Positions 1 through 7,463 of a stretch of DNA of 38,167 bases are shown here, in pieces. The position numbers were made by a program, and so were the translations under genes. How positions within the stretch are numbered: position 1 is the stretch's first letter; the number at the start of each line of letters is the position of its first letter. Below the pieces are notes generated by a model, which did no database searches, was not told where the DNA came from, and saw nothing but the letters and a program-made list of their open reading frames with translations. The DNA lies in contig JAAYCM010000034.1 in assembly GCA_012729765.1 (NCBI GenBank), positions 1-38,167 on the forward strand. The letters run 5' to 3'. This DNA is from Chloroflexota bacterium (GTDB lineage: Bacteria; Chloroflexota; Anaerolineae; Aggregatilineales; Aggregatilineaceae).

Positions 1-2
1 AC

Positions 3-272
3 GATATGGACGGCGACGGGCTGGCCGATGTGATCCCGAACGGCATGGGCGGTGACGGCCCGAACAATGACCGGATCGATGCGGGTGAGTTCTATATCAT
101 CAGCGGGGCGGCGCTGCTCGCGCACGGGCAGGGCGGACAGCCGCAGGCCACGCCCGACGCGACCGAGGCGGCAGCAGACATGACCGAGGCCGCGCCGGAA
201 GCCACCGCCGAAACGGTGACGGAAGCCGCGCCCGATCCGACCCTGGAGCCGACACCCGACGTGCGGGGATGA
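3..272 (+). CDS. C-terminal end of a secreted FG-GAP/Ca-binding-like protein (5' partial)
   Basis: The reading frame is open from base 3 to the TGA at 270-272, so only the last ~89 residues are visible and the true start lies upstream. The piece opens with an Asp-rich DMDGDG loop typical of calcium-binding FG-GAP or dockerin-like repeats. A short segment (GEFYIISGAAL) follows that looks like the end of an FG-GAP blade. The last ~45 residues are a low-complexity Thr/Glu/Ala/Pro tail, as often found on secreted or surface proteins; the fasciclin protein at 32985-34277 ends in a similar tail. The family call rests on these two features only. The fold and role of the rest cannot be seen. Confidence 0.55.
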   Translation, partial: DMDGDGLADVIPNGMGGDGPNNDRIDAGEFYIISGAALLAHGQGGQPQATPDATEAAADMTEAAPEATAETVTEAAPDPTLEPTPDVRG

Positions 273-333
273 GGCTGCATCCGGTCGGGGCAGGGCGGGC
301 AGTTTTAACGGCTAGAGGCTGTAGTGCTCTTTC

Positions 334-439
334 CCCCCCATCCCCCGGCCCCTTCCCCCACTGCTGCGCGGAGGGAAGGGGAGCACGGTGGCTTTTTGAA
401 GTCCTTCCCACCCTGTGGGGGAAGGATTTAGGATGGGGG
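334..439. repeat. Palindromic C-rich intergenic repeat, copy R1
   Basis: An imperfect inverted repeat of about 106 bp. It begins CCCCCATCCCCCGGCCCCTT and ends GGAAGGATTTAGGATGGGGG, so the two arms pair (CCCCCATCC...CCTTCCCCCAC against its complement). The centre carries a second hairpin (GGAGGGAAGGGG region). The left flank at 311-326 (tagaggctgtagtgc) recurs inverted beside copy R5. This repeat fills most of the gene-free stretch between the partial CDS and the lysine-operon promoter. No ORF in it looks real. Confidence 0.8.
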
Positions 440-483
440 CAGGCCTGCCGGCAGTTTGTGCGAATCTCACAACCGACAGGTGG

Positions 484-512
484 TTGACAGCGCCGCCAAT
501 ACGCCGTATTCT
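484..512 (+). promoter_or_regulatory. Sigma-70-type promoter of the lysine operon leader
   Basis: TTGACA (484-489, perfect -35) is separated by exactly 17 bp from TATTCT (507-512, 5 of 6 matches to the -10 consensus). Transcription would start near 518-520, about 35 nt before the first leader peptide. It is the best match to a housekeeping promoter in the window, and it points at the attenuator region and the lys operon. This is sequence matching only; the start site is inferred. Confidence 0.75.
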
Positions 513-554
513 GTTTAACAGTATCTTCGTAATCCGCCCAAGGGCAGGACTATT

Positions 555-611
555 GTGCTCGACGCATTGATCGCTAAGCGCAGCAAGGGTAAGAAGACCA
601 GCGTCACCTAG
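555..611 (+). CDS. Lysine-rich leader peptide 1 of the lys operon
   Basis: A GTG-initiated 18-codon ORF, (V/M)LDALIAKRSKGKKTSVT, stops at TAG 609-611. A Shine-Dalgarno-like GCAGGA (544-549) precedes the GTG with a 5-nt gap. Four of 18 codons are Lys (all AAG: 576, 585, 591, 594), with one Arg (579), and the last two Lys codons are adjacent. It lies ~40 nt downstream of a strong promoter and directly upstream of mutually exclusive RNA structures (see 597-691). This is the layout of a ribosome-stalling leader peptide, so its job is probably to sense charged tRNA-Lys and not to make a functional protein. Translation has not been shown. Confidence 0.7.
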   Translation: MLDALIAKRSKGKKTSVT

Positions 612-691
612 TGACGAGTGGTATCTTGCGCTGCGCGCCAGCACAAGCCGCACCCGACCAACCCGGCCACTCGTCACAGAGTGGCCTTTTT
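597..691 (+). promoter_or_regulatory. Transcription attenuator 1 (alternative RNA structures)
   Basis: Four segments are visible. Segment 1 (597-607, end of the leader ORF) pairs with segment 2 (611-622): CGTCAC with GTGACG, plus ACCA with TGGT. Segment 2 (GTGACGAGTGG, 611-621) instead pairs perfectly over 11 bp with segment 3 (CCACTCGTCAC, 667-677). Segment 3 also forms the terminator stem with segment 4 (665-671 with 680-686). A ribosome stalled on the tandem AAG codons at 591-596 would cover segment 1 and leave 2:3, the antiterminator. A ribosome reaching the stop at 609-611 would cover segments 1 and 2, so the terminator forms. This reproduces trp-type attenuation logic. The structures are read by eye and no energies were computed. 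Confidence 0.75.
665..691 (+). terminator. Intrinsic terminator of attenuator 1
   Basis: A perfect 7-bp stem, GGCCACT (665-671) with AGTGGCC (680-686), has an 8-nt loop and is followed at once by five T residues (687-691). It sits downstream of leader peptide 1 and upstream of leader peptide 2, inside what should be one transcript. It therefore makes sense as a conditional terminator. Confidence 0.8.
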
Positions 692-723
692 GTTCCCGTC
701 AAGCGTGTTTAAGAGCCAGAGCC

Positions 724-777
724 ATGCAAACCATCTGCTGCATCTGCAAGAAGTCCAAGAAGGAGCCACCCGTCTAG
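724..777 (+). CDS. Lysine-rich leader peptide 2 (LysW-like N-terminus)
   Basis: An ATG-initiated 17-codon ORF, MQTICCICKKSKKEPPV, stops at TAG 775-777. It contains two AAG-AAG Lys pairs (748-753 and 757-762). Its first eight residues, MQTxCxxC, follow the same pattern as the N-terminus of LysW encoded 0.3 kb downstream (MQTECVEC). A LysW-derived or LysW-mimicking origin is therefore plausible. The ribosome-binding site is weak (GAG near 713-715). Position, Lys content and the structured region that follows support a leader peptide for attenuation. A free zinc-knuckle role for the Cys cluster cannot be excluded. Confidence 0.7.
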   Translation: MQTICCICKKSKKEPPV

Positions 778-857
778 CGGCGATTCGCCGGTAGAGGTTT
801 CGACGCTTCCAGCCGAGCAGACGCCTCACCCGACAATCGCCGGGGAGAGGCGTTTTT
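770..857 (+). promoter_or_regulatory. Transcription attenuator 2 (alternative RNA structures)
   Basis: The end of leader 2 and the bases after it form a 1:2 hairpin (773-776 with 792-795, and CGGCG 778-782 with CGCCG 786-790). The competing antiterminator has two nested helices: CGGCGATT (778-785) with AATCGCCG (835-842), 8 perfect pairs, and 790-798 with 823-830. Both helices use bases of the terminator stem or loop (821-853), so the two folds exclude each other. A ribosome paused on Lys codons 757-762 would leave 778-798 free for antitermination. One sitting on the stop at 775-777 would block it. The logic is the same as attenuator 1 with unrelated sequence. It was read by eye. Confidence 0.7.
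821..857 (+). terminator. Intrinsic terminator of attenuator 2
   Basis: ACGCCTC (821-827) pairs with GAGGCGT (847-853). After one A-A mismatch the stem continues inward with CCC (829-831) and GGG (843-845). The loop is 11 nt and the last stem base begins a run of five T (853-857). It precedes lysW by ~180 nt in the sense direction and overlaps the antiterminator described at 770-857. Confidence 0.8.
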
Positions 858-866
858 CATTCTGAT

Positions 867-893
867 CGTTGGCAGATTTAGCCCAGGGAGAAA
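867..893 (+). repeat. 27-bp direct repeat, left copy (flanks repeat R2)
   Basis: Bases 867-893 (beginning CGTTGGCAGATTTAGC and ending CAGGGAGAAA) match 1004-1030 at 26 of 27 positions; the difference is C883 against G1020. The two copies bracket palindromic repeat R2. The right copy supplies the ribosome-binding site of lysW. The left copy has the same AGGGAG but no start codon after it. Confidence 0.85.
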
Positions 894-894
894 G

Positions 895-991
895 GCCCCC
901 ATCCCCGGCCCTTCCCCCAAAATGAGGGCAGGGAGAAAACCTGTTCCCCTCCCTCCGCGAAAAGCGTGGGGGAAGGGCTAGGGGTGGGGGG
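895..991. repeat. Palindromic C-rich intergenic repeat, copy R2, inserted in the lys leader
   Basis: About 97 bp, starting CCCCCATCCCCGGCCCTTCC and ending GTGGGGGAAGGGCTAGGGGTGGGGG, again an imperfect inverted repeat with an inner TGAGGGCAGGGAG / CTCCCTCC hairpin. It lies between the second attenuator terminator and the lysW ribosome-binding site, bounded by the 27-bp duplication (867-893 and 1004-1030). The duplication suggests insertion after the leader had formed. Confidence 0.8.
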
Positions 992-1003
992 AATCTCATT
1001 TTT

Positions 1004-1030
1004 CGTTGGCAGATTTAGCGCAGGGAGAAA
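1004..1030 (+). repeat. 27-bp direct repeat, right copy, carrying the lysW ribosome-binding site
   Basis: This is the partner of 867-893 (26/27 identical). It contains AGGGAG at 1022-1027, eight bases before the lysW ATG at 1036, so the right-hand copy is the functional one for translation. Confidence 0.85.
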
Positions 1031-1035
1031 CGACG

Positions 1036-1203
1036 ATGCAAACCGAATGTGTGGAGTGTGGGGCCGAACTGACGGTGCCCGAAGACGTGATGCAAGGCGA
1101 GATTCTGCCGTGCCCGGAATGCGGCGCAGACCTGGAAGTGATCACCGTTGCGCCGCTGGTGGTCGAGCTGGCCCCGACCGAAATGGAAGACTGGGGCGAA
1201 TGA
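1036..1203 (+). CDS. lysW: LysW, amino-group carrier protein
   Basis: A 55-residue acidic protein to which aminoadipate is attached through the C-terminal glutamate. It protects the amino group and carries the intermediate through lysine biosynthesis in the cytoplasm. A zinc-ribbon is visible as C5-x2-C8 and C26-x2-C29 (CVEC, CPEC). The diagnostic EDWGE C-terminus (residues 51-55) is intact. ATG 1036 is chosen because MQTEC is the usual family start and AGGGAG lies 8 nt upstream; in-frame upstream codons would add an untypical extension. Its stop overlaps the lysX start (ATGA, 1200-1203). It is the first gene of the ten-gene lysine operon, downstream of two attenuators. Confidence 0.95.
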   Translation: MQTECVECGAELTVPEDVMQGEILPCPECGADLEVITVAPLVVELAPTEMEDWGE

Positions 1204-2063
1204 GAATCGGCATCCTGTGCAGCCGGGTTCGCGTCGAAGAGAAGCTGCTCTTCGCCGCATTTGAGGGGCTGGGCGTGCCGGTGGTGCGCCTGGACGAACG
1301 CGCGATCGCGGCCCGCGTGGGCGACTATGCGCCGGAGGCGGATGTCATCCTGGAGCGCAGTGTCAGCACCAGCGCCGGGCTGATCGCGGCGCAGTTGTTC
1401 GAGGCCGCCGGAGTCCCGGTGATCAACACGTCTGCGACGGCCAGCGTGTGCGCCGACAAAGTGCGGACGACGCTGGCCCTGGCGCAGGCCGGGGTGCCCC
1501 AGCCGCGCACCGCGATCGCGCTCAGCCCAGAGGCGGCGCTCCAGGCAATCGAACAGATCGGCTATCCGGCGGTGCTCAAACCGCCGGTTGGATCCTGGGG
1601 GCGGCTGCTGGCGCGCGTCAACGATCGTGACGCGGCGGAAGCGATCATCGAGCACAAAGAGGTGCTGGGCGGGATCGGCCACCATATCTACTACGTCCAG
1701 GAATATATCGACAAACCGGCGCGCGACATCCGCGCGTTTGTGATCGGCACCGAAACCATCGCCGCGATCTACCGCTCGTCGCCGCACTGGATCACCAACA
1801 CGGCGCGCGGCGGGCACGCGTCCAACTGCCCGGTGACGCCGGAGATCGCGGACCTCTGCGGGCGGGCGGCGCGGTCCGTCAGCGGCGGGGCGGGTGGCGT
1901 GCTGGCGATCGATCTGCTGGAAGACGCGGAGCGCGGCCTGCTGGTGTGCGAGGTCAACCACACGATGGAGTTTCGCAACAGCATCGACACGACCGGGGTC
2001 AACATCCCGGAGCATATCGCGCGCTACGTGCTCGACAGCGTGGGGGAGCGGCAGCATGCCTGA
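1200..2063 (+). CDS. lysX: LysX, LysW-alpha-aminoadipate ligase (ATP-grasp)
   Basis: A 287-residue RimK/ATP-grasp ligase that joins the alpha-amino group of aminoadipate to the C-terminal Glu of LysW using ATP. It starts [15 protein letters not shown] as LysX proteins do. It carries an ATP-grasp core around [16 protein letters not shown] (~residues 120-140) and the metal/substrate motif [11 protein letters not shown] near residue 260. The start ATG 1200 overlaps the lysW stop by 4 nt, indicating translational coupling. The 3' end overlaps lysY by 8 nt. The related ArgX (glutamate-specific) is the alternative. The full lysine gene set and the Lys-rich leaders argue for LysX. Confidence 0.92.
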   Translation: MRIGILCSRVRVEEKLLFAAFEGLGVPVVRLDERAIAARVGDYAPEADVILERSVSTSAGLIAAQLFEAAGVPVINTSATASVCADKVRTTLALAQAGVPQPRTAIALSPEAALQAIEQIGYPAVLKPPVGSWGRLLARVNDRDAAEAIIEHKEVLGGIGHHIYYVQEYIDKPARDIRAFVIGTETIAAIYRSSPHWITNTARGGHASNCPVTPEIADLCGRAARSVSGGAGGVLAIDLLEDAERGLLVCEVNHTMEFRNSIDTTGVNIPEHIARYVLDSVGERQHA

Positions 2064-3108
2064 CGAGCGCCTGAGCGTGAGTGTGGTCGGGGCGTCGGGC
2101 TATGTCGGCGGGGAGCTGCTGCGCCTGCTGCTGGCGCATCCCGGCGTGACGCTGCGGCAGATCACGTCGGAGCGGCACGCGGGCCGGTTTGCGCACCAGG
2201 TCCATCCCCACCTGCGCGGGCAGACCACACTGCGCTTCACCAACCGGGCGGCGCTGGAGCCGTGCGACGTGCTGTTTCTGGCGATGCCGCACGGCGAAAC
2301 CCAGGCCGCCATCGCGCACTATGCCACGCTCGCCCCGCGCCTGATCGACCTCAGCGCCGACTTCCGCCTGCGCGATCCGGCGCGCTATGCCGCCGCCTAT
2401 GGGCAGCCGCACGCCGCGCCCGGCTGGCTGGATCGCTTCGTCTACGGCCTGCCGGAGATCAACCGCGCGGCGCTGAGCGAGACGGCCTATGCCAGCGGCG
2501 TCGGCTGCAACGCAACCGCGACGATCCTGGCGCTGTGGGCGCTGGTGCAGGGCGGCCTGATCGACCGTGCCCAGCCGGTCATCGTCGATCTCAAAGTGGG
2601 CAGCAGCGAGGCCGGTAACACCCCGACCGCCGCCAGCCATCACCCGGCACGGAGCGGAGTCGTGCGGCCCTTTCAACTGACCGGCCACCGTCACGAGGCC
2701 GAGGTGCGGCAGGCGTTTGCCAGTGGCGGCGAGCTGGACGTGCGCCTGGCCGTGACCAGCGTCGAGATGGTGCGCGGCGTGTCGGCGGCGGTGCATGTTT
2801 CGCTGCCGCCCGGCCTGGCCGACCGCGATCTGTGGAGCTGCTATCGCGCCGCGTGGAAAGATGCGCCGTTCGTGCGCGTGGTCCACGAGCGCGACGGCCT
2901 GCACCGGCATCCTGAGCCGCGCCTGCTGGCCGGGACGAATTATGCCGACGTGGGCTGGGAGTATGACCCGGCGAGCGGGCGGGCCGTGCTGCTGTGCGCG
3001 ATCGACAACCTGGGCAAGGGGGCTGCCGGTTCCGCCGTGCAGTGCCTCAACCTGATGTGCGGCTTCGAAGAATCGACCGCGCTGAGCTTTGGAGGACTCT
3101 ACCCATGA
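2056..3108 (+). CDS. lysY: LysY, LysW-aminoadipyl-6-phosphate reductase (ArgC-like)
   Basis: A 350-residue NADPH-dependent reductase of the ArgC/ASADH family. It converts LysW-aminoadipyl phosphate to the semialdehyde. An N-terminal nucleotide-binding [12 protein letters not shown] lies at residues ~11-22. The catalytic Cys is C151 in GVGCNAT, and a C-terminal His/Gly-rich substrate region is present. ATG 2056 is chosen because the Rossmann motif then starts at the expected distance. An upstream in-frame start at 1894 would overlap lysX heavily. It ends in an ATGA overlap with lysZ. Confidence 0.93.
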   Translation: MPDERLSVSVVGASGYVGGELLRLLLAHPGVTLRQITSERHAGRFAHQVHPHLRGQTTLRFTNRAALEPCDVLFLAMPHGETQAAIAHYATLAPRLIDLSADFRLRDPARYAAAYGQPHAAPGWLDRFVYGLPEINRAALSETAYASGVGCNATATILALWALVQGGLIDRAQPVIVDLKVGSSEAGNTPTAASHHPARSGVVRPFQLTGHRHEAEVRQAFASGGELDVRLAVTSVEMVRGVSAAVHVSLPPGLADRDLWSCYRAAWKDAPFVRVVHERDGLHRHPEPRLLAGTNYADVGWEYDPASGRAVLLCAIDNLGKGAAGSAVQCLNLMCGFEESTALSFGGLYP

Positions 3109-3923
3109 TCCACGTGTTGAAACTAGGCGGCGGAGCCGGGATCGACTATGGCCCGGTGCTCGATAACCTGGCCGGGCGGCTGCGCGCCGGCGAACGTTGG
3201 GTGCTGGTTCACGGCGCGAGCGCGATGGCGAACGCCCTGGCCGAGCAGGCCGGATATGCCGTGCAGACCATCACCAGCCCCGGCGGGCATGTCAGCCGCT
3301 ATACCGATGCGCGCATGATCGAGCTGTACCGCACGGCGGCGGAGATGGTTAATGACTCGATTGTGGCCCAGCTTGAGCGCGGCGGCGCGGCGGTGGTTGG
3401 CCTGAGCAGTCCGGGCGTGATCCGTGCCCGGCGCAAGGAAGCGATCCGCGCGATCCGCAACGGGCGGCAGGTCGTGATCCGCGACGACTATTCGGGCACG
3501 ATCACCGGCATCGACGCCGGGCAGCTGGGCGCGCTGCTCGACGCGGGCGTTACGCCGGTCGTCGCGCCGGTCGCGCTGGGTGAGCAAGGCGAGGCGCTCA
3601 ACATCGACGGCGACCTGGTGGCGGCGACCATCGCCCACACGCTGGATGCCGCCGCGCTGATCATCCTGAGCAACGTGCCCGGCCTGCTGCGCGACGTGCG
3701 CGATCCGTCCTCAGTGGTGGCCGGCTTCGAGATTCCCGAAATCGAGCGCTACGGCGATCTGGCTCAGGGGCGCATGAAGAAGAAGCTGATCGCGGCGCAG
3801 CAGGCCGAAGTGATCCAGACGATTATTGCCGGGGCGCACGGCACGGCCCCCATCGATCGCGCGCTGTCCGGTGGGGGCACGCATATCTGGCGGAGATGGT
3901 CCGATGCTCAATTCGGCGCTTGA
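3105..3923 (+). CDS. lysZ: LysZ, LysW-aminoadipate kinase (ArgB-like)
   Basis: A 272-residue amino-acid kinase that phosphorylates the side-chain carboxyl of LysW-bound aminoadipate. It shows the N-terminal VLKLGGG phosphate loop, VLVHGASA (~residues 31-38), PGGHVSRYTD, INIDGD-like LNIDGDLVAA near 167 and the C-terminal AQGRMKKKL signature shared with LysZ and NAG kinases. Its start overlaps the lysY stop by 4 nt and its end overlaps lysJ by 20 nt. It acts between LysX and LysY in the pathway. Confidence 0.93.
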   Translation: MIHVLKLGGGAGIDYGPVLDNLAGRLRAGERWVLVHGASAMANALAEQAGYAVQTITSPGGHVSRYTDARMIELYRTAAEMVNDSIVAQLERGGAAVVGLSSPGVIRARRKEAIRAIRNGRQVVIRDDYSGTITGIDAGQLGALLDAGVTPVVAPVALGEQGEALNIDGDLVAATIAHTLDAAALIILSNVPGLLRDVRDPSSVVAGFEIPEIERYGDLAQGRMKKKLIAAQQAEVIQTIIAGAHGTAPIDRALSGGGTHIWRRWSDAQFGA

Positions 3924-5079
3924 CCTCATGACGGTTGAACAGGCCCACACCAGCGGCGCATATGTCAAGCGCGATCTCCAGATCGTGCGCGGCGCAGGGG
4001 CGCGGCTGGAAGACGCCGCCGGGCGCAGTTACATCGACCTGGTGGGCGGGCAAGGCGTCGCCGCGCTGGGACACAGCCACCCGGCAATCGTCCAGGCGGT
4101 GCAGCAGCAGGCCGCCGAGCTGATGATCTGCCCGGAGCTGTTCCACAACCCGCTGCGCGCGCGCTATCAGGCCGAGCTGTGCCAGGTGGCGGAGATGCCG
4201 CGTGTGTTTCTGTGCAACAGCGGCGCGGAGAGCATCGAGGGCGCGATCAAGATCGCGCGGCTCGCCACCAGGCGGCCCGGCATTGTTGCCACAATGCGCG
4301 GCTTTCACGGGCGGACGCTGGGCGCGCTGAGCGCCACCTGGAACAAGTCCTATCGCGGGCCGTTCGAGCCGCTGCTGCCGCACGTGACGCACGTGCCCTA
4401 TAACAACGTCGAGCGGCTGGCCGAAGCGCTGGACGAGCACACGGCGGCGGTGTTGATCGAGCCGGTGCAGGGCGAGGGCGGGGTGTATCCCGCCGAGGAT
4501 GGCTACTTGCAGGCCGTCGCCGAACTGTGCCGCGCCAACGGAACACTGCTGATTCTGGACGAGGTGCAGACCGGCTTCGGGCGGACGGGATGGTTCTTCG
4601 CCCACCAGCGCGACGGCGTGCGGCCCGACCTGCTGTGCGTGGCGAAAAGCATGGCCGGGGGTATCCCGATGGGGGCGGTGCTGCTCGGTGAGCGGATCGG
4701 GGTGCTGCCTCCGGCCACGCACGGGACCACGTTCGGCGGCAACCCGCTGGCGTGCGCCGCCGGGCTGGCCGTGCTCGATGTGCTGCGCTCGACCGACCTG
4801 ATCACGCAGGCACGCGCACGCGGCGCGGCGGTGCTCGATCACCTGCGCGCCCACCTGCTGTCGGGCGCGTATCGAGAGGTGCGCGGGCGCGGCTTCCTGA
4901 TCGGGATCGAGCTGCGGGGCAAGGTCGCGCCGGTGTTGGGCGCGTTACAGGCGTGCGGCGTGCTGGCGCTGCCGGCGGGAATGACCGTCCTGCGCCTGAT
5001 GCCGCCGCTGGTCATCTCGGACGACGATCTGTGGCAGGCGGTGGAAACCGTCGAGGAGGTTCTGAACGATGCCGTTTGA
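3904..5079 (+). CDS. lysJ: LysJ, LysW-aminoadipate semialdehyde aminotransferase
   Basis: A 391-residue class III PLP aminotransferase (acetylornithine aminotransferase family) that aminates LysW-aminoadipate semialdehyde to LysW-lysine. Visible features are NSGAES phosphate binding (~residue 103), ILDEVQTGFGRTG, and the PLP-binding lysine K248 in VAKSMAGGIPMGA, with TTFGGNPLA following. ATG 3904 has GGAG 7-8 nt upstream. ATG 3928 (MTVEQAHTSG) is a possible shorter start. It overlaps lysZ by 20 nt and hcs by 11 nt. Confidence 0.92.
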   Translation: MLNSALDLMTVEQAHTSGAYVKRDLQIVRGAGARLEDAAGRSYIDLVGGQGVAALGHSHPAIVQAVQQQAAELMICPELFHNPLRARYQAELCQVAEMPRVFLCNSGAESIEGAIKIARLATRRPGIVATMRGFHGRTLGALSATWNKSYRGPFEPLLPHVTHVPYNNVERLAEALDEHTAAVLIEPVQGEGGVYPAEDGYLQAVAELCRANGTLLILDEVQTGFGRTGWFFAHQRDGVRPDLLCVAKSMAGGIPMGAVLLGERIGVLPPATHGTTFGGNPLACAAGLAVLDVLRSTDLITQARARGAAVLDHLRAHLLSGAYREVRGRGFLIGIELRGKVAPVLGALQACGVLALPAGMTVLRLMPPLVISDDDLWQAVETVEEVLNDAV

Positions 5080-6217
5080 CCACTACCACATCATCGAAAG
5101 CACGCTGCGCGAGGGCGAGCAGTTCAGCACGGCGGCGTTTAGCACCGGCGAAAAGCTGGAGATCGCGGGGCTGCTCGATGCCTTTGGCGTGGAGATGATC
5201 GAGATGACCTCGCCGGTGGTTTCGCCGCAGAGCGAGGCCGATATCCGGGCGGTGGTCGGGGCGGGACTCAACACGCGCATCCTGACGCATGTGCGCTGCC
5301 ATCGCGACGACGCCCTGCGCGCGCTGGATACCGGCGTGCACGGGCTGGATATCGTGATCGGCACGTCGCCGCTGCTGATGCAGCACAGTCACGGCAAGAG
5401 CATCCAGCAGATCATCGACACGGCGAGCGAGGTCCTGACGCTGGTACGCGCCCAGGCCCCCGACATCATTCTGCGCTTCAGCACCGAAGACACGTTCCGC
5501 AGCCGGGAATCCGACCTGCTGCGCGTCTATCTGGCGGTGGCCGATCTGGGCGTGGTCAACCGGCTGGGCGTGGCCGATACGGTCGGGGTGGCGCTGCCGC
5601 AGCAGGTCTACGCGATGGTGAACCAGCTTGTGCGCCTGACCGGGCTGGATGTCGAGTTTCATGGGCACAACGACAGCGGCAGCGCGATCGCCAACGCCTG
5701 TGCCGCGCTCGACGGCGGGGCGACGCACGTCGATACGACCGTGCTCGGCATCGGAGAGCGCAACGGGATCACGCCGCTGGGCGGGCTGATCGCGCGGCTG
5801 TACACCCTCGACCGGGCCTATGTGCAGAAGTACCGGCTCGACCTGCTGCCCATCATCGATCAGCGCGTGGCGGAGCTGTGCGGGATCGAAATCCCGTTCA
5901 GCAACTACATCACCGGCTCGAATGCGTTCTGCCACAAGGCCGGGATTCACGCCAAGGCCGTGTTGGGCGATCCATCGACCTATGAGATCATCCAGCCGCA
6001 GGACTTCGGCCTGAACCGCCAGGTCCCGATCGGGCACCGGCTGACCGGCTGGAACGGAGTCCGCGAGCGGGCGCTGGTGCTGGGGCTGGACCTCGACGAG
6101 GCGACGCTGCGCGCGCTCACCCAGGATATCAAGCGGCAGGCGGACGTGCGCCCGCTGGCACTGGACGAGATCGATCTGCTGCTGCACGGCGCGGCGAGGC
6201 AGCGCTATGAGCGGTAG
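5069..6217 (+). CDS. lys20: Homocitrate synthase (Lys20-type)
   Basis: A 382-residue enzyme, close to the ~376 of Thermus Lys20, that condenses 2-oxoglutarate and acetyl-CoA to homocitrate, the first step of the pathway. The DRE-TIM TIM barrel opens with STLREGEQ (residues 11-18, R14 catalytic). It carries the metal-binding HGHND motif (H198, H200) and the GIGERNG and KAGIHAKA motifs. Isopropylmalate synthase is the main alternative family. Length and operon context favour homocitrate synthase. Lys20 of Thermus is feedback-inhibited by lysine; whether this one is cannot be seen. Its end overlaps hacA by 11 nt. Confidence 0.9.
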   Translation: MPFDHYHIIESTLREGEQFSTAAFSTGEKLEIAGLLDAFGVEMIEMTSPVVSPQSEADIRAVVGAGLNTRILTHVRCHRDDALRALDTGVHGLDIVIGTSPLLMQHSHGKSIQQIIDTASEVLTLVRAQAPDIILRFSTEDTFRSRESDLLRVYLAVADLGVVNRLGVADTVGVALPQQVYAMVNQLVRLTGLDVEFHGHNDSGSAIANACAALDGGATHVDTTVLGIGERNGITPLGGLIARLYTLDRAYVQKYRLDLLPIIDQRVAELCGIEIPFSNYITGSNAFCHKAGIHAKAVLGDPSTYEIIQPQDFGLNRQVPIGHRLTGWNGVRERALVLGLDLDEATLRALTQDIKRQADVRPLALDEIDLLLHGAARQRYER

Positions 6218-7463
6218 AACCTTTGCGGAGAAGGCCCTGGCGCGGGCGGCGGGAAAGCCAGATGCCCGCGCCGGAGACATCCTCGACGTGCGGCCCGATC
6301 TGGTCTTCAGCCACGACAATTCGGCGGCGATCCGGCGCATCTTCGAGCAGACCGGCGCGCCGCGTGTCGTGCGCCCGGAACGCGTCGCGATCACACTCGA
6401 TCACGCCGTGCCCGCGCCCACCCGGCAGCACGCGCAGAATCACGCCGAGATCCGCGAGTGGGTGCAGGCGCAGCAGATCGGGGCCTTCTTCGAGGTCGGG
6501 CGCGGCATCTGCCACCAGGTGATCAGCGAAGAGGCGCTGGTCCTGCCCGGCGAGACGATCCTGGGGGCGGACAGCCACAGCACGCACTTCGGCTGGCTGG
6601 GCGCGTTTGGGGCGGGGATCGGGCGCTCGGAGATGGCCGCGCTGTGGGCCACCGGGGAACTGTGGCTGCGCGTGCCGGAAGCAATCCGTATCACGCTGCG
6701 CGGCAGGCTGGCCCCCGGCGTGACGAGTAAGGATCTCAGCCTGTGTATCCTGGGCAGGCTGGGTGCGGACGGCGGCCTGTACCAGTCGATTGAGTTCGCC
6801 GGGGAGACGCTCGCGGCGCTGTCGCTCGACGAGCGCGCCGTGATCCCGAACATGATGGCCGAGGCGGGCGCGAAAAACGCCTACCTGCCGCCCGATGGGG
6901 CCGTGTTCGACTACCTGGAAGCGCGCCGCACGCGCGACTACACGCCGCTCTATCCCGATCCTGACGCCGAATACGTGGCCGAGCACACGCTGGATGTCTC
7001 CGCGCTGGAGCCGCAGATCGCGCTGCCCGACCGGCCCGATCAGGTTGTGCCGCTCTCGCGGGTGATCGGCCAGCCGGTGCAGCAGGCATTCCTGGGGACG
7101 TGCACCAACGGGCGGCTGGAAGACCTGCAGGCGGCGGCTGAGGTGCTGCGCGGCCAGCGCGTCCGCTGCCGGCTGATCGTGATCCCGGCCAGCGCGGCGG
7201 TGATGCTGGCGGCTTCACGCGCGGGGATCATCGATGTGCTGCTCGAAGCCGGGGCCGCGATCGGGACGCCGGGCTGCGGGCCGTGCATGGGGAATCATAT
7301 GGGCATCCCCGCGCCGAGCGAGGTCACGATCAGCAGCGCCAACCGCAACTATCGCGGGCGGATGGGCACGCCCGACGCGCCGGTCTACCTGGCGAGTCCC
7401 TATGTCGTGGCGGCGAGCGCGGTCCGGGGCGCGATCAGCGATCCGAGGGAGTTCTTAACATGA
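6207..7463 (+). CDS. hacA: Homoaconitase large subunit (HacA/LysT)
   Basis: A 418-residue aconitase-superfamily large subunit. With HacB it isomerises homocitrate to homoisocitrate via homoaconitate. The [4Fe-4S] ligands are recognisable as C299 (GTCTNGR) and C357/C360 (GCGPCMG). DHAVPAPT and [16 protein letters not shown] are substrate and cluster motifs of the LeuC/HacA type. The split large/small arrangement is the prokaryotic form. Isopropylmalate isomerase is the paralogous alternative; placement between homocitrate synthase and homoisocitrate dehydrogenase decides it. ATG 6207 overlaps the lys20 stop by 11 nt. Confidence 0.9.
   Translation: MSGRTFAEKALARAAGKPDARAGDILDVRPDLVFSHDNSAAIRRIFEQTGAPRVVRPERVAITLDHAVPAPTRQHAQNHAEIREWVQAQQIGAFFEVGRGICHQVISEEALVLPGETILGADSHSTHFGWLGAFGAGIGRSEMAALWATGELWLRVPEAIRITLRGRLAPGVTSKDLSLCILGRLGADGGLYQSIEFAGETLAALSLDERAVIPNMMAEAGAKNAYLPPDGAVFDYLEARRTRDYTPLYPDPDAEYVAEHTLDVSALEPQIALPDRPDQVVPLSRVIGQPVQQAFLGTCTNGRLEDLQAAAEVLRGQRVRCRLIVIPASAAVMLAASRAGIIDVLLEAGAAIGTPGCGPCMGNHMGIPAPSEVTISSANRNYRGRMGTPDAPVYLASPYVVAASAVRGAISDPREFLT

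Noticed and set aside
513..1035. Lysine (L-box) riboswitch or T-box upstream of lysW
   Set aside because: No five-helix L-box core and no T-box TGGNACC sequence are visible; the Lys-rich ORFs with alternative stems explain the region better.
966..1199. Upstream in-frame extension of lysX from GTG 966
   Set aside because: It runs through repeat R2 and the whole of lysW in another frame; ATG 1200 gives the conserved LysX N-terminus and an ATGA overlap.
3823..6986. Several 280-460-codon minus-strand frames across lysJ, lys20 and hacA
   Set aside because: They lie opposite a complete overlapping operon with conserved motifs, and lack plausible starts or domains.
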